Origin: Helicobacteraceae bacterium
GTDB taxonomy: Bacteria > Campylobacterota > Campylobacteria > Campylobacterales > Sulfurimonadaceae
Direction: 5' to 3'
NCBI GenBank assembly: GCA_015488775.1
Contig: WFNF01000039.1
Location: 1 to 36,597, forward strand
DNA length: 36,597 bases
Position 1 is the stretch's first letter. The number at the start of each line of letters is the position of its first letter. Both the position numbers and the translations under genes were made by a program. A model generated the notes under the pieces. It worked only from the letters and a program-made list of their open reading frames with translations, was not told where the DNA came from and searched no databases. Shown here piece after piece: positions 26,063-33,598 of the stretch.

Positions 26063-29000
26063 ATGTATTTACAAAGTAGAAGAACATTTTTAAAAGGTGC
26101 TGCATTTACTGTTGCTGGTGCAGCGATTGCTAATGGAGTTTTTGCTACAGATTCTGTAGCAGAATCAGTAAGTGATTCAAAGTTTACGAACACACCTGAT
26201 ACTATCTCTTTTTATCCTGATATAAAAGAGTGGGATAGTTTTAAAGAGTTAGATGGTACAGACTGGAAGCGTGGTGGTATTAATCGCCATGGTGTAAGAA
26301 GTGAATCAAATCCAGATGGTATTCAAGTAAATGACTATACAATTGTTCCAACAGTTTGTTCAAACTGTGAAGCTGGTTGTGGTCTTACAGCGTGGGTAAA
26401 CAAAAACGAATTTGAAAAGGGAATCCTAACTGTACGTAAGTATATGGGTAATCCACTTCATACAGGTTCTCGCGGTCGTAACTGTGCAAAAGGTTATGCT
26501 GTAACATCTCAAATGTACGATCCAGATCGTATACCTTTCCCAATAAAAAGAGCTCCAGGTTCTAAACGTGGTGAGGGTAAATGGGTTCGTGTTACATGGG
26601 ATGATGCAATGGAAGTTATCGGTAAAAAAATGCACGATACACTTGCAAAAGGTGATGAAGTTTCTAAAAAACAAATCATGTACCATGTTGGTCGTCCAAA
26701 TGAGAATGGCTTTGGTCCTCGTGTGCCACAATCTCTTGGAATTGATGGATACAACTCTCACACAAATATCTGTTCTGCAGGTGCTCGTGAAGGTACTATT
26801 CAATGGGCAAATGATGATAGAAACTCACCAGATTGGGCTAATGCTAATCTAATATTTTTACAATCATCGCATGCAGCTGATGCAGGTCACTACTTTCAAC
26901 AATCAGCAGGTTTAATTGCTGAAGCAAGAAAACGTGGTTCTAAAATGGTTGTTATTGACCCTCGTATGTCAAACTCTGCTGGTATAGCAGATCTTTGGAT
27001 TCCAGCTTGGCCAGGAACTGAAGCAGCTCTTTATTTATACCTAGCAAATCGTATTTTAAATGAAAATAAAAAAGATGGTTCAGCTATAGTAGATCATAAA
27101 TATGTAAAAGAGTGGCTAAACTGGGACAGATTAATGGCAAATAAAGATTATCTTAAAAAGATGATTGGTTATGGTTATATCTCTAAAATGCCAAAAGATG
27201 ATTCTTATGAGTCATTTATTGAGTTAGCAAAAGAGCTTTATTCTCCTTATACAAAGGAATTTGTAGTTAAAGAGTGTAAACTTGAGGGTATGGAGTATAA
27301 ACTTGATGAGCTTTGGGAACTTTTTGTTCCAGCTGGTGCTAAAATAGCTTCATATCTATGGCGTGCAGGAGCAATCGGTCACCGTGGTGGTTGGATGAAT
27401 ACTCGTGCAGGTTTCTTACCTCTTGCTCTAGTTGGAGCTATGCGAGGAGATATTGGTGGAGTAGGTATGCACCACTGGCACGAAATTTCTGTAGCTGGTA
27501 AAGGTGACAAGGCCACTGTAGCTGGAAAACACCCTAGTAAAACTGATGCATGGAATGAGATTGCTTGGCCACCTGAGTATCCAATATCAACATATGAAAT
27601 GGGCTTCATGATGCCACAAATGATGATGGATGATGAATGGCACAATAAATGGACAGAAAAAGGTCTTAAAATTCCTAAATCTATTGCTGTATATGTTCCA
27701 AGAATGCACAATCCACTTTGGATTAATCCAGATGGTTTCAGATGGATGGAAGCACTTAAGCGTGAAGATAAATTTGAATTAACATTTAACCTATCTCCAA
27801 CTTGGTCTGAGACTAACTGGTACTGCGACTATGTACTTCCTGTTGGACTTGCTGGTGAAAGAAATGATCAACAATCAACTCCATCTAAACCTGAACAAAG
27901 AATTGAGTTCCGTCAAGCTGTTCTTCGTGTTGCAGCTGAAAAATCTGGTTGGAAAGCAAAAGATCCAACTCGTGCAACACTAGAAGCACATATGAAATAT
28001 GGTCTTGGTGAAGTATGGGAAGAGTCAGAATTCTGGCCAAACCTTATATTCCACCATGTAGATAAAGATGGTAAATTAGGTATTAGAGATTACTGGGCAA
28101 GTAAAAAAGATCCATCTCGTTGTGTTAGTGTTCCTGAGTATTTTGATGCTGCGTTAAGTCTTTTACCAAGACTTAAAGCTGCTGCAACAAGTGATTCTAG
28201 ATATAAAAATGAGGAGTATCCTGTATACTCTTATATTAGAGATCATGGTGCATGGACTGAGAAAACTAATGTGTACAAACCTCAAGAAGAAGAGCTTGAA
28301 TTTGATGGTACACATTATATTGCTCACGGTCATAAACATCATAAAGATGAAGTTCGCAAGGATGAATTTGGTGCATTATGGGTTAAGGATGGTGAGTTAG
28401 AGAAATCTATTGGTATTGATGTTGATGGTAAATTGCATGAAGGTTTTCATACATTAAGTAAAAAACTTGAGTTCTTCTCTGAGTGGTTAACTGAATGGAA
28501 ATGGCCAGAATATGCAGTACCTATATATCCAAGAAATGATGCTGAAAATGATAAAATGGTAGAACTTGTAACACAAGTACACCATAAATATATGAAAGCA
28601 GATAATGAATTTGCACTAAATACTATTTATCGTTTACCATATAACATTCACACACGTTCTGTGAATTCTAAACATCTTATGGAGATATCTCAAAACCATA
28701 ACCCTGTTTGGATTTATACAAAAGATGCTGAGAAACTTGGTATTAAACGTGGTGATGCTATTAAGGTTCAAATTGAAGATACACTTTCAGGTATTAAAAG
28801 TGGTTACTTTATTGCCATGGCTGTGCCAACTGAAGCAACTCGTCCAGGTGTTCTTGCATGTTCACATCACGCTGGTCGTTGGAAACTTCAAAATTCTGTT
28901 GATATCCCTGGATTTGAACACAGCTTAGGTATCATGAGTTTAGGTTCTCCTAAAGTATCTATGACAAATGATGGTAAAGTTGGAACTATGACAACTACTG

Positions 29001-29353
29001 AGGGAATTAAACCTCATAAAGCATGGCAGTTTAAAGAGTACAACAGAGACTTAGATGATATTTGGTGGAATGGACTCTCTGGCGCATGGCAAAATGCTGT
29101 AGCTCCAGTTCATCCAGACCCAGTTGCTGGTAATCATGGTTGGCACCAAAAAGTTATTATCTCTAAAGCTGGAGCGAATGATAAAATTGGTGATATTCAT
29201 GTAAATTATGAAAATAATTTTAAGGTTTATAAAGCATGGCAAGCACTAGCTCGTCCACTTACAGTAGGTGATCAATGGCGTCGTCCATATCACATTAAGC
29301 GTCCAGTGAAACCTAGTCAAAAAGCTTACAAAGTTGAGATTAAAGACGTTTAA
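26063..29353 (+). CDS. Tat-exported molybdopterin oxidoreductase catalytic subunit
   Basis: A 1096-residue DMSO-reductase-superfamily enzyme. A twin-arginine signal (SRRTFLK, residues 5-11, then a hydrophobic Ala/Gly-rich stretch) sends it to the periplasm. One 4Fe-4S site is formed by C99, C102, C106 and C141. C237 in HTNICSAGAREG is the likely molybdenum ligand, as in polysulfide, thiosulfate, tetrathionate and arsenate enzymes and unlike NarG (Asp) or DMSO reductase (Ser). The usual GFHTLSKKLEFFSEWL element lies near residue 800. A His-rich insert (HGHKHHK, about residues 754-760) is unusual. Substrate and direction are unknown; size and a TtrA/ArrA-like KRGEGKW sequence favour oxyanion or sulfur chemistry. 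Confidence 0.88.
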   Translation: MYLQSRRTFLKGAAFTVAGAAIANGVFATDSVAESVSDSKFTNTPDTISFYPDIKEWDSFKELDGTDWKRGGINRHGVRSESNPDGIQVNDYTIVPTVCSNCEAGCGLTAWVNKNEFEKGILTVRKYMGNPLHTGSRGRNCAKGYAVTSQMYDPDRIPFPIKRAPGSKRGEGKWVRVTWDDAMEVIGKKMHDTLAKGDEVSKKQIMYHVGRPNENGFGPRVPQSLGIDGYNSHTNICSAGAREGTIQWANDDRNSPDWANANLIFLQSSHAADAGHYFQQSAGLIAEARKRGSKMVVIDPRMSNSAGIADLWIPAWPGTEAALYLYLANRILNENKKDGSAIVDHKYVKEWLNWDRLMANKDYLKKMIGYGYISKMPKDDSYESFIELAKELYSPYTKEFVVKECKLEGMEYKLDELWELFVPAGAKIASYLWRAGAIGHRGGWMNTRAGFLPLALVGAMRGDIGGVGMHHWHEISVAGKGDKATVAGKHPSKTDAWNEIAWPPEYPISTYEMGFMMPQMMMDDEWHNKWTEKGLKIPKSIAVYVPRMHNPLWINPDGFRWMEALKREDKFELTFNLSPTWSETNWYCDYVLPVGLAGERNDQQSTPSKPEQRIEFRQAVLRVAAEKSGWKAKDPTRATLEAHMKYGLGEVWEESEFWPNLIFHHVDKDGKLGIRDYWASKKDPSRCVSVPEYFDAALSLLPRLKAAATSDSRYKNEEYPVYSYIRDHGAWTEKTNVYKPQEEELEFDGTHYIAHGHKHHKDEVRKDEFGALWVKDGELEKSIGIDVDGKLHEGFHTLSKKLEFFSEWLTEWKWPEYAVPIYPRNDAENDKMVELVTQVHHKYMKADNEFALNTIYRLPYNIHTRSVNSKHLMEISQNHNPVWIYTKDAEKLGIKRGDAIKVQIEDTLSGIKSGYFIAMAVPTEATRPGVLACSHHAGRWKLQNSVDIPGFEHSLGIMSLGSPKVSMTNDGKVGTMTTTEGIKPHKAWQFKEYNRDLDDIWWNGLSGAWQNAVAPVHPDPVAGNHGWHQKVIISKAGANDKIGDIHVNYENNFKVYKAWQALARPLTVGDQWRRPYHIKRPVKPSQKAYKVEIKDV

Positions 29354-29360
29354 CTTTTAA

Positions 29361-29390
29361 ATTAAAGCCCACTTCAAGTGGCGCTTTAAT
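29361..29390 (+). terminator. Strong stem-loop between catalytic and chaperone genes
   Basis: ATTAAAGCCCACTT (29361-29374) pairs with AAGTGGCGCTTTAAT (29376-29390) over 14 positions with a single bulged G and a tiny loop. The downstream run is T/A-mixed rather than a clean T tract. It may terminate part of the transcripts, or protect the 3' end of the enzyme mRNA, and so keep accessory genes at lower levels. Confidence 0.6.
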
Positions 29391-29395
29391 ATAAT
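29390..29395 (+). promoter_or_regulatory. -10-like box before the TorD-type gene
   Basis: A perfect TATAAT begins at the last base of the stem-loop, 40 nt before the ATG at 29435. It could drive the accessory genes separately from the enzyme genes. In such A/T-rich DNA a chance match is possible. Confidence 0.4.
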
Positions 29396-29434
29396 TCCCC
29401 AATTAGAAAACTTCCCATAAAGGTACTTTATCAA

Positions 29435-30085
29435 ATGAATGATGAATTAAAACAAGAGCAGATTGCTCGTATAAATATATATGCACTCCTTTCAAGACTA
29501 ACAATGTCTGAAGTTGATGAAGGGCTATTAAAATCAATAGAAGAAGATGAAAATATGCTTTCATTTTTTCCAAGCTATGCTAAATGGAAAAAAAGAGATG
29601 AATATGATAGAAAACACTTGATTGAACAGTACCTCAATGTTGATTTTACTAACCTTTTTTTACTACACCTTATTCCGTATGAATCATTTTATACAAGAGA
29701 AGACCAGATGATGGAGACAGGTGGAGATAATCCTGTACAAGCTATATTTAATGCTTTTGAGTTTAGAGTTGAACTTGATAAAGCACGTGTTATGGCAGCA
29801 GATCACATAGGAATAGAGTTAGAGTTTATGTATGAGTTATGTAAAGCAGAACTAAAAGCTCTTGAAGATGGAGATTTAGAGATGGCAAAACAACTTGCCC
29901 AATTACAGTATGGATTTATGAGAGATCATATTGTAGAGTGGATGCCTATGTATTTAATAAATGTTAAAAATGAGTCAGGAACTGCTTTTTATTTTGATTT
30001 AGCTGATTTTGTTTTAGAGTTTATAATGAGTGACTTTCAATATTTAAGTGATTTAAAAGATAAAGAGTATAAATACATAGTATGA
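29435..30085 (+). CDS. TorD/DmsD-type chaperone for the molybdoenzyme
   Basis: A 216-residue all-helical cytoplasmic protein of the TorD family. It has the loop PYESFYTRED and the motif ADHIGIELEFMYELC, which corresponds to the conserved D-H-x2-E-L/F segment. Such chaperones bind the Tat signal of their own molybdoenzyme and hold it until the cofactor is inserted. Its place directly after the Tat-dependent catalytic gene makes that enzyme the expected client. It overlaps the next gene by 4 bp (ATGA). Confidence 0.88.
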   Translation: MNDELKQEQIARINIYALLSRLTMSEVDEGLLKSIEEDENMLSFFPSYAKWKKRDEYDRKHLIEQYLNVDFTNLFLLHLIPYESFYTREDQMMETGGDNPVQAIFNAFEFRVELDKARVMAADHIGIELEFMYELCKAELKALEDGDLEMAKQLAQLQYGFMRDHIVEWMPMYLINVKNESGTAFYFDLADFVLEFIMSDFQYLSDLKDKEYKYIV

Positions 30086-31182
30086 GTTTATTGACTTTAG
30101 ATGTTTCAAAATGTGTCCATACATCAAATAAATTTGCTATTTGTGATAAATGTGTTCAGTCTTGTCCGGTTGAGACAATCAACATTACTAATGGGCTTAT
30201 CTCTTTTACACCTAGTGAGTGTATCGGATGTGGCGGGTGTAATGCTGTATGTCCTACATCAGCATATGAACTAGATGAATTTAAGTCATTAAATTATGTA
30301 TTTGATTTTTTAGAGAATGATTTAGATCTTATTACTTGTAAAAGTGATCTTCCTTGTATTGCAGCACTTAGTGTTGAAGAACTATTAAGCTTAGCTCTAA
30401 TCTCTCCAAAGAGCTTAAAAGCAGACATTGGAACTTGTAATGAGTGTCCAATTGCTGAAAAAAATCTGCAAATAATTGAAGATAGAATTGAAGAGGTGAA
30501 TTTTGTTTTAGAAGCTATGGAGCAAACTAAATCTATATCTCTTGAAAATTTAGATATTGAAGAAGAGATTAAAGAAGTTGATGCACTTACAAGGCGAGAA
30601 CTTCTTTCTAAAACGGGATTAAAAAAAGCTGTTAGTATTAAGCAACGCTTTGAAAATAAAGTGGAAGCTGGTAATACTACTACTAAAGTTCATAATGTTA
30701 CAAGTGCTGATATTGCTAAAATAAAACAAAAAAGTATTCCAGATAAACGAAGTTTACTTTTAATGGCTATGAAAAGAGCTGTGGTTCCTACAAAGTTTCA
30801 TACTATTGACATTGCAGATATTAGTTTTATATCGCAAAAAGATTTAGATGAATCAACATGTACAAACTGCCAAATGTGTTACAGAATTTGTCCTACAGGA
30901 GCACTTTCTTCTGATGGAAGAGCTTCAGTTATTAATTTTAATCCACTTTCGTGTGTGCAGTGTCATAGCTGTCATGATGTTTGTGAGCCTGATGCTCTGA
31001 CACTAAGAAATACTTTTTCGCTCTCAAGCTTTTTTGATCCAAAGATTGAAACACTTGTACGTTTTAATATTAAACGTTGTGAAGAGTGTGGTAACTTTTT
31101 TGACTATCATGGTGGTGAGATTTTATGTCGAAGATGTATTATTGAAGAGGATGATACTAGAGAACTATGGGGGATTAAATAA
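30082..31182 (+). CDS. 24-cysteine soluble Fe-S protein in the molybdoenzyme operon
   Basis: A 366-residue cytoplasmic polyferredoxin-like protein without signal or membrane segment. Six groups of four cysteines can be drawn: C11/21/24/28, C47/50/53/57, C86/92/119/122, C260/263/266/270, C291/294/297/301 and C333/336/349/352. Groups 1, 2, 4 and 5 look like 4Fe-4S sites; group 3 is atypical; group 6 looks like a zinc ribbon or rubredoxin-like site. A long charged helical middle (about 125-235) separates the two halves. Being cytoplasmic, it cannot be the periplasmic electron carrier. A role in Fe-S or cofactor loading of the enzyme, or in cytoplasmic electron transfer, is inference. Confidence 0.82.
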   Translation: MSLLTLDVSKCVHTSNKFAICDKCVQSCPVETINITNGLISFTPSECIGCGGCNAVCPTSAYELDEFKSLNYVFDFLENDLDLITCKSDLPCIAALSVEELLSLALISPKSLKADIGTCNECPIAEKNLQIIEDRIEEVNFVLEAMEQTKSISLENLDIEEEIKEVDALTRRELLSKTGLKKAVSIKQRFENKVEAGNTTTKVHNVTSADIAKIKQKSIPDKRSLLLMAMKRAVVPTKFHTIDIADISFISQKDLDESTCTNCQMCYRICPTGALSSDGRASVINFNPLSCVQCHSCHDVCEPDALTLRNTFSLSSFFDPKIETLVRFNIKRCEECGNFFDYHGGEILCRRCIIEEDDTRELWGIK

Positions 31183-31607
31183 TGGATGAGGATATGCAAG
31201 ATATTGATACAATGAATTCTAATAATGAGATAAAAAATGAGACAAAACTTTATGGACTAATAGCAGAGTATGCAAGTTCTAATCGTTTGTTTGTTATGTT
31301 TAACAAACTTATTAAAAGTAAAAATAGTGATGCTATGATGATTCCAATGAATATTAGAGAGGATGATTTTTACTTTACACTTTCAAATATGAAAAAGTCT
31401 CATGTTAATGGAGCGTATATTGCATTAGAGTACCAAGAGAGAGCAGTAGAACTTTTAGATGAAACAGATGAATTTGTGCAGGTTTATAATAAATGTGATT
31501 TCGTTGTACGTGATGGTGAGCGGCTTCTTGGTACTTACTTAGAAAAGAATGGCGCTTTGGTTGGTGAAGCTTTAGTAGAAGAGATATACAAACAGTTTAT
31601 AAAATAA
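31182..31607 (+). CDS. Stand-alone degenerate AroE substrate-domain-like protein
   Basis: A 141-residue protein. After an acidic N-terminal tail, residues about 22-128 follow the pattern of the shikimate dehydrogenase (AroE) N-terminal domain: a KLYGLIAE strand, then MIPMNI, NGAYIALEYQERAVELLDE (compare NVT-P-K-E in AroE) and DGERLLGTYLEKNGALVG (compare DGRL-G-NTDG-G). The catalytic Lys is Q85 and the catalytic Asp position is E121, and the NADP-binding domain is absent. So it should not be an active dehydrogenase. The stop codon of the Fe-S gene overlaps its ATG (TAATG), so it is translationally coupled. The fold call is from motif alignment by eye. Confidence 0.65.
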   Translation: MDEDMQDIDTMNSNNEIKNETKLYGLIAEYASSNRLFVMFNKLIKSKNSDAMMIPMNIREDDFYFTLSNMKKSHVNGAYIALEYQERAVELLDETDEFVQVYNKCDFVVRDGERLLGTYLEKNGALVGEALVEEIYKQFIK

Positions 31608-31619
31608 AGGAAAATTATT

Positions 31620-32072
31620 ATGAATATGAAAGATTTAAATGAACTCAGAGGTGAGTTTGAACAGATGCAACAACAGATTTGTTCTGATGATAGTTGTGAT
31701 ACGGATGCACCTGAAGATTATCCTGATTATCTTAAGGCTATTTATTCAGAAATTATGCCTCCTCAAAAGAGTGGTATTTACTTCTCAAGATGGGATTTAA
31801 AAAGAATGGCTGAGCAACTTGACGAGTCTTTTGCTATTGATGTTCGTGAGAGAATGTTTCAAAAGTTTATGCAGTGGGTTGCAACTCCTGATGATTTTAA
31901 ATCTGTGATTGAATGTTTTAGTGAAAATATGGATTTTAAAAGTGAAATTTATAAGGAATATTCACAAAAATACCCTGCTACAAAAGAGATTTTTGATGTT
32001 AAGATAGAGAAGGTAGAAAATGCCAAACGCTATTTTGAAAAGGTTTATAATGAGTTTTTTACTGAGCATTAG
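31620..32072 (+). CDS. Unknown acidic helical protein, 150 aa
   Basis: I do not recognise this family. It is soluble, largely helical and acidic, with C21 and C26 in a CSDDSC motif near the N-terminus, a central SGIYFSRWDLKRMAEQL segment, and a charged C-terminal helix. It follows the AroE-like gene by 12 bp, with an AAAGGAAA RBS, and is the last gene of the molybdoenzyme operon. The operon position suggests an accessory role for the enzyme, nothing more. Confidence 0.75.
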   Translation: MNMKDLNELRGEFEQMQQQICSDDSCDTDAPEDYPDYLKAIYSEIMPPQKSGIYFSRWDLKRMAEQLDESFAIDVRERMFQKFMQWVATPDDFKSVIECFSENMDFKSEIYKEYSQKYPATKEIFDVKIEKVENAKRYFEKVYNEFFTEH

Positions 32073-32095
32073 GGAAGACTTTTAATAGTCTACCC
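32072..32095. terminator. Possible two-way terminator between convergent genes
   Basis: GGGAAGACT (32073-32081) and AGTCTACCC (32087-32095) form a nine-position stem with one A-A mismatch and a short T/A-rich loop. It sits exactly between the convergent ends of the molybdoenzyme operon and the Bat-type operon. Confidence 0.45.
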
Positions 32096-32453
32096 CCAAT
32101 AAATCCTCCTCTACATCATATTTATCTGAATCCTCTTTTGTAAAATGAGTCAAAAACTTTGTTAGATTTTGAATATCATCTTTTGAAAGGGCATTTACAA
32201 ATGTAAACATTATCTCTTGTTTTTGTGTTGTTGCTATACCTTTTTTAAAGTTATTAATCTTATTTGTAAGGTACTTTTGTTCTTTATTTGCAAGACTAGG
32301 ATAATAGTTACTTCCTTCGGCATTTGTACCATGGCAATTTGCGCATCCATTAGCATAGTATATTGTTTTTCCTTTCTCGTAGCTATTATCTTCTTTTGCA
32401 AAGAGATTTAGTGTGTGTAGTATAAGTAGTATTGTTAAGAAAGTAAGTTTCAT
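32082..32453 (-). CDS. Small periplasmic cytochrome c
   Basis: A 123-residue protein with a signal peptide (cleavage near LFA-KED) and one heme c site, CANCH (C37, C40, H41), in a class I monoheme cytochrome fold; a Met in EIMFTF (about residue 84) could be the sixth ligand. Its ATG overlaps the stop of batD by one base (TAATG), so it is translated as part of the Bat-type operon rather than with the convergent molybdoenzyme genes. That link is unexpected; it could be a client of, or electron carrier for, the Bat system. Confidence 0.85.
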   Translation of the reverse strand: MKLTFLTILLILHTLNLFAKEDNSYEKGKTIYYANGCANCHGTNAEGSNYYPSLANKEQKYLTNKINNFKKGIATTQKQEIMFTFVNALSKDDIQNLTKFLTHFTKEDSDKYDVEEDLLGVDY

Positions 32454-33598
32454 TATTTCACCTTTTTAAGTAGATTTTTTTTAATAGTATGAAAATTATG
32501 CTCTACATTTTTATAGAGTATCTCTTCTAAGAGTTGCACTTCGTGTGTAAATATATTGCCTTTATTTAAATTAATAAGCGTAAATATTAGTCCTGTTGGA
32601 GTCTCTGCCTCTTTTATAGTTTTGTACTCTTTTGAATACTCTTTTTTTCTAAAAGTAGGAGATTTTATTTTTGCTGTGAGGTAACCACTAAAAAATATAA
32701 TGATATAGATAAAGTATTTTTTAAATACTTCTGTATTTATGAATGGAGTTTCTTTTGGATACTCATCATTGTCCAAAAGTTTTGATGTCTCAATAGCTTC
32801 TACTTTTATATCCTGCTCTGGACTTGTTAAGGTATAAAATGTCTTTTTAGTTGGTGAGTATGCTTCTAGTTTTAGTGCAGGTATTATAAAGCTATTTTTT
32901 GCACTTAAGGCATAGATATACTCACGTTTAATAGCATAGCCTTTTTTTGTATTTTTGTTATAAAGATCATTTATTTCTGAAAATATAGTAACATCTTTGA
33001 TAGTGCTGATAGGTTTAAAACTTTGCTCTTCATAACCTTCTCCTTGCAATGTATAGATGATATTTACAGATTCATATTGATTTATATTTTTTTGTGTAAT
33101 ATTTGTGTTTAGCGTAAAGTCTCCAACTAAATCTACATCATGTTTTAGTTTCATTATGTTCAACTTGAGTGGCTTTACTTTTATAGCTGTATCGTGTGTT
33201 TGTGTAGCTATACTATCGTCGTGATCATCTACAACACTATGTGCAACTGCCTTATCGCTAGCTGTGCGTACTATAAAATTAAAATCTACAGATATATCTT
33301 TCGCATTAAGTCCAAATAGAAGATAAGTAAATTTAGCACTAGAATTATGTCTTTTTTTATCATCTACCTCTTTGTTGAGTAAAATTATTTTGTAATCATT
33401 GCTTTGTTTTGCTTGAAGAGAAAACATCATATTGTCAGTGTGATCTTTTTGTATTGTTGTAAATGTGATGACAAGTGCCTCTTTTGTGTAGGCACTTGTC
33501 TTGTTGGCAGTGAGTTTGTATTGTACAAGCTCTTTTGCTCCAGCATAACTCGTAAGGAGTAAAAATATTAATATAAATCTACCAAGGCTCTTTTTCAT
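32453..33598 (-). CDS. batD: BatD-like periplasmic membrane protein
   Basis: A 381-residue protein with a signal peptide (to about residue 20), a long beta-rich periplasmic region and one C-terminal membrane helix (about residues 290-306) with a short cytoplasmic tail. The layout and the early LTANKTSAYTKEALVITF segment fit BatD (oxygen-tolerance) proteins. An Asp/His stretch (HSVVDDHDDS, about residues 120-129) is present. It overlaps the VWA-TPR gene by 20 bp and is coupled to the cytochrome c gene. Confidence 0.8.
   Translation of the reverse strand: MKKSLGRFILIFLLLTSYAGAKELVQYKLTANKTSAYTKEALVITFTTIQKDHTDNMMFSLQAKQSNDYKIILLNKEVDDKKRHNSSAKFTYLLFGLNAKDISVDFNFIVRTASDKAVAHSVVDDHDDSIATQTHDTAIKVKPLKLNIMKLKHDVDLVGDFTLNTNITQKNINQYESVNIIYTLQGEGYEEQSFKPISTIKDVTIFSEINDLYNKNTKKGYAIKREYIYALSAKNSFIIPALKLEAYSPTKKTFYTLTSPEQDIKVEAIETSKLLDNDEYPKETPFINTEVFKKYFIYIIIFFSGYLTAKIKSPTFRKKEYSKEYKTIKEAETPTGLIFTLINLNKGNIFTHEVQLLEEILYKNVEHNFHTIKKNLLKKVK

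Noticed and set aside
26426-26803. Open frames antisense to the molybdoenzyme gene
   Set aside because: They lie opposite strongly conserved catalytic-subunit codons, lack recognisable domains or an RBS, and are shadows of that gene.
26063-29353. Formate dehydrogenase or nitrate reductase call
   Set aside because: There is no selenocysteine/Cys FdhA context or fdh accessory set, and the likely ligand is Cys in NICSAGAREG, unlike the Asp of NarG; its own B-C-A order with NrfD fits other reductases better.
31182-31607. Functional shikimate dehydrogenase (aroE)
   Set aside because: Half the normal length, no NADP-binding domain, and both catalytic positions are changed.
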